From positions 1 through 64,000 of the forward strand of contig NZ_NOII01000003.1 in the NCBI RefSeq assembly GCF_002245695.1: a DNA stretch of 64,000 nucleotides, written 5' to 3'. This document shows, one piece after another, positions 59,193 to 64,000 of this stretch. Within the stretch, counting starts at the first letter, position 1. Each line of letters starts with the position of its first letter. Position numbers and translations under genes: made by a program. The DNA is from Fictibacillus aquaticus (GTDB lineage Bacteria; Bacillota; Bacilli; Bacillales; Fictibacillaceae). A model generated the notes under the pieces. That model ran no database searches. It saw only the letters and a program-made list of their open reading frames with translations, and was not told the origin of the DNA.

Positions 59193-61112
59193 TTAATACT
59201 TTCTCCGATTCTCTGCAGCCACCCCTATATGACTAGGTGATAAATCCTCATAAACAACAGATTTGTTTAGCCGTTCTCTAAAATACTCATTTAATTCTGG
59301 ATCCGTACAGAAGATAAAGCATCCCTTCTGTCCTCTAGTCATAAGTGTTCGGTATGTATTCCTAATAATTTGGTCTGCCAGAGCATGAGCTTTTTCCGGA
59401 TTATCTTTTGCCATTGTTTTAATCCCTTTAAGGGATTGATCAGTTTTAGCACGCTTTGTGTAGTCTGTAATCACCTGACCATCCTGATAGGCAAGGTCAG
59501 GTCCAATGATAACACCGACGTAATCAAATTCAAGTCCTTGAGATGTGTGAATGCAGCCTGCTTCAGAGACTGAATCCTGTTCGATTGCCCAGATGCTGTC
59601 GGAGAGATTCCAGCTAATATTAAAATTGTGCTCTAGAATCTGGATGTCTTTATGGAAGCTATTCATCCGGCCATTTTTTGGCCATTCCCAGCAGTAACCG
59701 GCAAGCATACGTGATTTGTTGTTTTTCTTATTCAGTTCTTCAATTTCCTTCAGCATATCATTCGGATCATCGTATACCCTAAAGTCATAATCAACGCCAC
59801 GGTCATTGGCATTAGCAGTTTCTCTGATTTGCAGCACGTCATCCAGCCAGGCAATATACGCATCAGATCCGTCACAGCGAAATTGTGAAACTAGTTTTCC
59901 CTGAATAAGTTCGGCATCTAACTCTTTAGCAAACTTTTTAATTGAATCAATGCTTCCGATGTCCTTTAATGTGACCTTCTGATTTTCATCTATAAAGAAA
60001 ATCGTGAATTTAGATGAATGGATGACTTCTTTTATCTGATTTTCGCCTAAATTGCTGAATAGTCCTGACTTTTCATTTAAACGGTGTGCTTCATCAATAA
60101 TGAGCACATCAAATTCATTTTTTTCCGACTCAAAAAAGCTGCCAGATCCTTTAAACAGGTTATCAATCTGTGTTTTCTTAATCGTTCCTTTAAGTTTAGA
60201 AGCATAAACATTACGCGGTGCTGAATTCTTTGATACATAAAGTGCAGTTAAACCTTGATTAATAAGATTCACAAGAAGGTTTACAGCCATCACAGATTTT
60301 CCAGTTCCCGGTCCACCCTCGATTACCATTACACTCTTCTGGTTATTTTTAATACTCTCGAGCGCTAAAAGATAGGCATCTTCGTAAAACACTTTTTGTT
60401 CATCAATTAGTACAAACTCTTGATTCCCTTTGAGCAAACTAGCAAGTGAATCTTGTAATGACTTGGAAGGTCGAATTTTTCCGTGCTCAATCTGATAAAT
60501 TAATTGGTTTCGGTCACCGTAACATACGTATTTTTTAATAAAATCTCTTAATTTTTGTATTTCACCTTTTGCAAAAACAGGTGCTTTAGCCAAATGGTCC
60601 GCATAGTGAGAATCCATTAAAGGGTCATTTTCTGATTTCCTGTAATTATGTAAATAGGCACATGGATTAAGCACAATATGCTGATCCTGTACATTTTGAT
60701 TAAAATCATGAATTAATGCTGCGTAAGACCATGCTTGATAAGAAGGATGCGTCACGGTTCGCTTACTTCCCCCTAGATAGGTAGACACAAGCGCATCTTT
60801 TGAAGTGACCTTCTCAACCTCCGACCACTGTTTTAATTCAACAATTACAACGTGATCTTGAATACCGTCGTGACCAGCCACTAAGAAATCCACACGTTTG
60901 GATGTATTCGGAATCTTAAATTCTATTGCAACCGATGTATCATCAGGAATCTCTTCATCCTGCATAACATTCGACATGCGGTAGAGTGAATTTTCCCAGG
61001 AGTTAATTTCACTTTTAGACGTCCGTCCGATTTTCTTTTGGTATGACTCATAAAGGCGTTCTACCAGAAGTTCATTGGTGACATCAGATATAAATTCGGT
61101 TTTTGTTGCCAC
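59193..61112 (-). CDS. DUF2075 helicase-like ATPase with N-terminal nuclease domain
   Basis: 639 aa. N-terminal PD-(D/E)xK-like segment RVDFLVAG...VIVELKQW (about residues 70-97), then a superfamily 1-like ATPase with Walker A GGPGTGKS (about 265), Walker B VLIIDEAHR and the late motif HTSQGLEFDYVGV. C-terminal RTLMTRGQKGCFIF is the usual DUF2075 end. Family members occur in defence islands. The GTG start at 61112 has AGAGG almost adjacent, so the true start is uncertain. Confidence 0.85.
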   Translation of the reverse strand: MATKTEFISDVTNELLVERLYESYQKKIGRTSKSEINSWENSLYRMSNVMQDEEIPDDTSVAIEFKIPNTSKRVDFLVAGHDGIQDHVVIVELKQWSEVEKVTSKDALVSTYLGGSKRTVTHPSYQAWSYAALIHDFNQNVQDQHIVLNPCAYLHNYRKSENDPLMDSHYADHLAKAPVFAKGEIQKLRDFIKKYVCYGDRNQLIYQIEHGKIRPSKSLQDSLASLLKGNQEFVLIDEQKVFYEDAYLLALESIKNNQKSVMVIEGGPGTGKSVMAVNLLVNLINQGLTALYVSKNSAPRNVYASKLKGTIKKTQIDNLFKGSGSFFESEKNEFDVLIIDEAHRLNEKSGLFSNLGENQIKEVIHSSKFTIFFIDENQKVTLKDIGSIDSIKKFAKELDAELIQGKLVSQFRCDGSDAYIAWLDDVLQIRETANANDRGVDYDFRVYDDPNDMLKEIEELNKKNNKSRMLAGYCWEWPKNGRMNSFHKDIQILEHNFNISWNLSDSIWAIEQDSVSEAGCIHTSQGLEFDYVGVIIGPDLAYQDGQVITDYTKRAKTDQSLKGIKTMAKDNPEKAHALADQIIRNTYRTLMTRGQKGCFIFCTDPELNEYFRERLNKSVVYEDLSPSHIGVAAENRRKY

Positions 61113-61410
61113 CTCTTTTAAGAGCCTAGTAAATATATTTTATCATTTGTATTAAGAGAAAATTGCGTATGTTGAAAAATATGTAAATTAAAATGTGGTG
61201 AAAGTATATTTAAATAACAATATAGCATCTTAATTTGCTGTTGATTAGGTTGTTGACACATACATAACATATGTATTTTCAGGAGGAATCCCAATGATGA
61301 TTCTTTAAATAAGATATTTTTCGTAAAACAAAGAAAATACTGAATATTAATACTTTTTTATTGTATAAAAAATTACCATTAAGTACTATATAAGGAAGGG
61401 AGGGATTAAC
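61113..61410. other. divergent gap before the MFS gene
   Basis: AT-rich. Holds TTGACA (61253-61258), the palindrome ATACATA-ACA-TATGTAT (61260-61276) and a four-codon frame ATG ATG ATT CTT TAA (61294-61308) behind AGGAGG. No full gene. Confidence 0.65.
61260..61276. promoter_or_regulatory. operator-like palindrome
   Basis: ATACATA-ACA-TATGTAT next to TTGACA resembles GntR- or TetR-type operators. No regulator gene for it is visible in the window. Confidence 0.5.
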
Positions 61411-62733
61411 ATGGATGACAATAAAGTAACTAAAAAAGTACTTATTGCCAGTTTGATAGGAAGCTCGATTGAGTGGTTTGATTATTTTTTGTATGGGACG
61501 GTTGCTGCACTTGTATTTAATCAGCTTATTTTTCATAGTGAGGATCCGACTGTCGGTTTAATGCTTGCTTATGCTTCTTTTGCATTGGCATTTTTTATTC
61601 GTCCGTTTGGGGGAATTCTTTTTGCTCATATCGGGGACCGGATTGGGCGTAAGAAAACACTTGTTTTAACTCTTACGCTAATGGGGGGATCTACTGTCTT
61701 AATGGGGTTTCTTCCTACATATGCGGCAATTGGTGTAGCCGCACCTATACTTCTTATCTTGCTACGTTTAATTCAAGGTATTGGACTCGGTGGAGAGTGG
61801 GGCGGGGCACTCTTGCTGGCGGTGGAATATGCACCTAAGGACAAGCGTGGACTTTTCGGAAGCATACCGCAAATGGGTGTAACGATTGGAATGCTGCTTG
61901 GCACACTCGCATTGTCAATCATGACTCTGTTGCCTGAAGAGGCGTTCATGTCATGGGGATGGCGTGTTCCATTTATCTTAAGTGCCGTACTTGTCCTATT
62001 CGGTTTATGGATTCGTAAAGGAATTGATGAGACACCATCATTCAAGAAGGCTCAAGAAAAAGGCGAAATTGCAAAAATTCCTTTTGTGGAAACGATGCGT
62101 ACACACTGGAAAGAAGTGTTGATCGCGATTGGAGCAAAGGTTGTAGAAACAGCACCGTTCTACATCTTTTCAACATTCATCGTATCCTATGCGACAACGC
62201 AGCTTGGTTTCTCACGTACGGTTACGTTAGGTGCTGTTACGATCGCAACCATCGTCACAACGATCTTAATTCCGATCATGGGGAATCTATCTGATAAAAT
62301 TGGCCGGAAGAAGCTTTATGTGGGAGGCACCATCCTCATGATGCTATATGCTTTCCCATACTTCTGGTTAATCCATCAAGGATCTTCCGTTCTCTTAATT
62401 GTTGCGACAGTCTTAGGACTCGGAATCATTTGGGCACCTATTACTGCCGTACTGGGCACCATGTTTTCGGAAATATTCAAATCCAATGTCCGGTATACAG
62501 GAATTTCACTAGGCTATCAAATTGGAGCAGCGGTTGCAGGAGGAACAGCTCCGCTCGTCGCTACCGCACTTCTTAAAGCCTACGATAACTTGTATGTGCC
62601 AGTGGCATTGTATATCATGTTAGCCTCTCTCGTCTCACTCATTGCCGTTTCAGCGGTAAAAGATCGTAAAAACGAGGAGCTAGATACAGAAGAAGCTAGC
62701 GACATAGAAGTAAAAGAGAGAAAATTGATATAA
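61411..62733 (+). CDS. MHS-family MFS transporter
   Basis: 440 aa, 12 transmembrane segments. Metabolite:H+ symporter type: IEWFDYFLYGT in helix 1, GDRIGRKKTL and RLIQGIGLGGEWGGA. Relatives carry proline/betaine, shikimate or dicarboxylates. The adjacent cyclodeaminase-like gene suggests an amino acid or imino acid substrate. GGAAGGGAGGG precedes the ATG. Confidence 0.88.
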   Translation: MDDNKVTKKVLIASLIGSSIEWFDYFLYGTVAALVFNQLIFHSEDPTVGLMLAYASFALAFFIRPFGGILFAHIGDRIGRKKTLVLTLTLMGGSTVLMGFLPTYAAIGVAAPILLILLRLIQGIGLGGEWGGALLLAVEYAPKDKRGLFGSIPQMGVTIGMLLGTLALSIMTLLPEEAFMSWGWRVPFILSAVLVLFGLWIRKGIDETPSFKKAQEKGEIAKIPFVETMRTHWKEVLIAIGAKVVETAPFYIFSTFIVSYATTQLGFSRTVTLGAVTIATIVTTILIPIMGNLSDKIGRKKLYVGGTILMMLYAFPYFWLIHQGSSVLLIVATVLGLGIIWAPITAVLGTMFSEIFKSNVRYTGISLGYQIGAAVAGGTAPLVATALLKAYDNLYVPVALYIMLASLVSLIAVSAVKDRKNEELDTEEASDIEVKERKLI

Positions 62734-62748
62734 CAGATACAAAACTAA

Positions 62749-62777
62749 AAAGGAATCGCTAAATGCGATTCTTTTTG
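62749..62777 (+). terminator. hairpin between MFS and cyclodeaminase genes
   Basis: Stem AGGAATCGC/GCGATTCTTT followed by TTG; read-through or a separate promoter would serve the next gene. Confidence 0.75.
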
Positions 62778-62797
62778 CGTAGAAAGAAGGAATACAT

Positions 62798-63775
62798 ATG
62801 CTTATCTTATCAGAAGCACAAATTCGATCTTTATATTCAATGACAGATGCTATCTCTGACTTAGAAGCTTCCCTAAAGCATTATAGTGAAGGGAAAGTGT
62901 TAAATCCTCACCGCACCGTTCTTGATTTTCCTGATAAACAAGCTTCCGCATTGTACATGCCATGTGCGATGGAGACAGCCGGAAAATCAGCCGTAAAGGT
63001 TGTCACCATCTTTCCCAATAACCCTTCCCAAGGCAAGAAAACGACACAAGGTGTGATTTTATTAAGTGATACGGAAACCGGAGAACATTTAGCATGCATG
63101 AACGCTTCCTACTTAACAAGACTGCGGACAGGTGCGGTCAGTGGGATTGCAACAAAACATCTAGCGAAAGAAAAGGCAGCATCAGTGGCTGTTATAGGCT
63201 GCGGTGCAATGGCAGAAGAGCAGCTTCAAGCCGTACTGGAGGTTCGTGAAATAGAGGAAGTCATGCTCTATAACCGAACAAGAAGTAAGGCTGAATCATT
63301 TGCTGAAAGAATGGCTGGCTTTGATGGTGTAATCACTGTTATGGATGATGTGAATGAAGCGGCTTCCAAAGCGGATATCGTCATCTGCAGCACCCGTTCA
63401 GAAACACCCGTTTTTTCAGGGGGAGTTCTCCGGTCTGGAACGCATATCAATGGTGTGGGCTCTTATCTTCCTCACATGCAGGAAGTAGATGAAGAAACGA
63501 TATTAAAGTGTTCGAAAATCGTTGTAGATACAGTGGATGGCGCAAAGGACGAAGCCGGCGACCTTATTATTCCTGCAAATACCGGGGTTTGGAGCCTTTC
63601 GGATCTGCATGGGGAACTAAGCGAACTGTCATCAGGTCACATCACTGGAAGGGAAAATGATGAGGAGATCACGTTCTTTAAATCAGTAGGAATTGCTTAC
63701 TTTGATATTGCGGTGGCTGCAGCGGTTTATGACAAGGCGATTAAAGAAGGTGTGGGGACTAGAGTTGAGATATAA
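62798..63775 (+). CDS. ornithine cyclodeaminase / mu-crystallin family protein
   Basis: 325 aa. Full length for the family. Substrate-side segments LPHRTVLDFP-like NPHRTVLDFPDK and CMNASYLTRLRTGAVSGIAT, and the NAD(P) loop VAVIGCGAMAEEQLQA. Members include ornithine cyclodeaminase, alanine dehydrogenase and cyclic ketimine reductases; the exact reaction cannot be told. AGAAAGAAGG precedes the ATG. Confidence 0.9.
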   Translation: MLILSEAQIRSLYSMTDAISDLEASLKHYSEGKVLNPHRTVLDFPDKQASALYMPCAMETAGKSAVKVVTIFPNNPSQGKKTTQGVILLSDTETGEHLACMNASYLTRLRTGAVSGIATKHLAKEKAASVAVIGCGAMAEEQLQAVLEVREIEEVMLYNRTRSKAESFAERMAGFDGVITVMDDVNEAASKADIVICSTRSETPVFSGGVLRSGTHINGVGSYLPHMQEVDEETILKCSKIVVDTVDGAKDEAGDLIIPANTGVWSLSDLHGELSELSSGHITGRENDEEITFFKSVGIAYFDIAVAAAVYDKAIKEGVGTRVEI

Positions 63776-63819
63776 GTGTTCTATCCATCGTAATTACAAC
63801 AAGCGACATTAGACAGTTT

Positions 63820-63889
63820 TTAAAAGCACCTAACCTTGATAGCTCTGAAGCAAAAACGGATTCAGGCATCGTGATTAGGTGCTTTTAAT
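63820..63889 (+). terminator. terminator after the cyclodeaminase gene
   Basis: Long-range stem AAAAGCACCTAA/TTAGGTGCTTTT followed by AATTT, with a 41 base loop. Confidence 0.75.
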
Positions 63890-63971
63890 TTATCTAGTGC
63901 TCCCGATTTTCCAGCTTAACATCAAATCGATCAGCATTCGTCACTTTTTCCAAACAATAGAGGTGAAATAA

Positions 63972-64000
63972 ATGAATCAAACTGTAGGAAATGTTGTCCT
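63972..64000 (+). CDS. start of a gene cut by the window edge
   Basis: MNQTVGNVV then the window ends. AGAGGTG lies eight bases upstream. Probably another gene of the same catabolic locus; the product cannot be named. Confidence 0.5.

Overview
This is the replication-origin region of a Gram-positive endospore former of the family Bacillaceae. The gene order is that of the Bacillus subtilis origin: to the left of oriC, on the minus strand, dnaA-dnaN-yaaA-recF-remB-gyrB-gyrA followed by an rrn promoter; to the right, on the plus strand, rpmH-rnpA-yidD-yidC(spoIIIJ)-jag-mnmE-mnmG-rsmG-noc-soj-spo0J, then ychF, rpsF-ssb-rpsR, yybS-gdpP-rplI-dnaC, purA, a tRNA cluster and walRKHIJ-htrC-rlmH. Base composition and repeat content would suit a genus such as Fictibacillus, but that is a guess. 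Nearly all genes point away from oriC, so they are co-directional with replication.

Layout. 1-180: tandem rrn promoters for a minus-strand rRNA operon just outside the window. 261-8712: SRPBCC protein, gyrA, gyrB, remB, recF, yaaA and dnaN. 8713-10800: bipartite oriC, with DnaA boxes, a DnaA-trio and a possible Spo0A box around dnaA. 11185-20833: ribosomal protein, RNase P, membrane insertase, tRNA modification and chromosome segregation genes, with parS sites at 18029, 20644 and 24017. 20960-33996: DUF554, spore protease YyaC, an MscS channel, ychF, the S6-SSB-S18 operon, a dioxygenase, GdpP, L9 and the replicative helicase. 34019-39220: UPF0158 protein, purA behind a PurR operator, four tRNA genes, flavohaemoglobin behind an Fnr-type box, and a PlsY-like protein. 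39468-49651: a LysM/M23 peptidase with a WalR box, an Rrf2 regulator with a nitroreductase, then the walRKHIJ cell-wall signalling operon and HtrC.

Two accessory regions interrupt this core. 49650-56130 is a polymorphic-toxin island: an LXG (type VII secretion) nuclease toxin whose 3' part and all downstream immunity genes are AT-rich, followed by at least eight immunity genes or remnants (YezG, SMI1/KNR4 and CdiI types), two of which carry single-base frameshifts. It lies between htrC and the CxxH/CxxC-rlmH pair, which itself carries a DnaA-box cluster. 57070-61112 holds an Mrr-type nuclease, a MazG-like pyrophosphohydrolase and a nuclease-DUF2075 helicase fusion, a plausible defence module. 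The window ends in an MHS transporter/ornithine cyclodeaminase operon.

The least explained signals are intergenic. Six arrays of a short keyword repeat with a strict 20-21 bp period (two helical turns). Each array uses its own keyword and each lies just beyond an intrinsic terminator. A second family, GGGGTACGGTACC-type inverted repeats, sits in the same kind of place and includes one copy with a compensatory change in both arms. A third family is a GC-rich Bacillaceae element of about 130-200 bp present in three copies. I could run no database search or folding program; family names come from recognised motifs and gene order.
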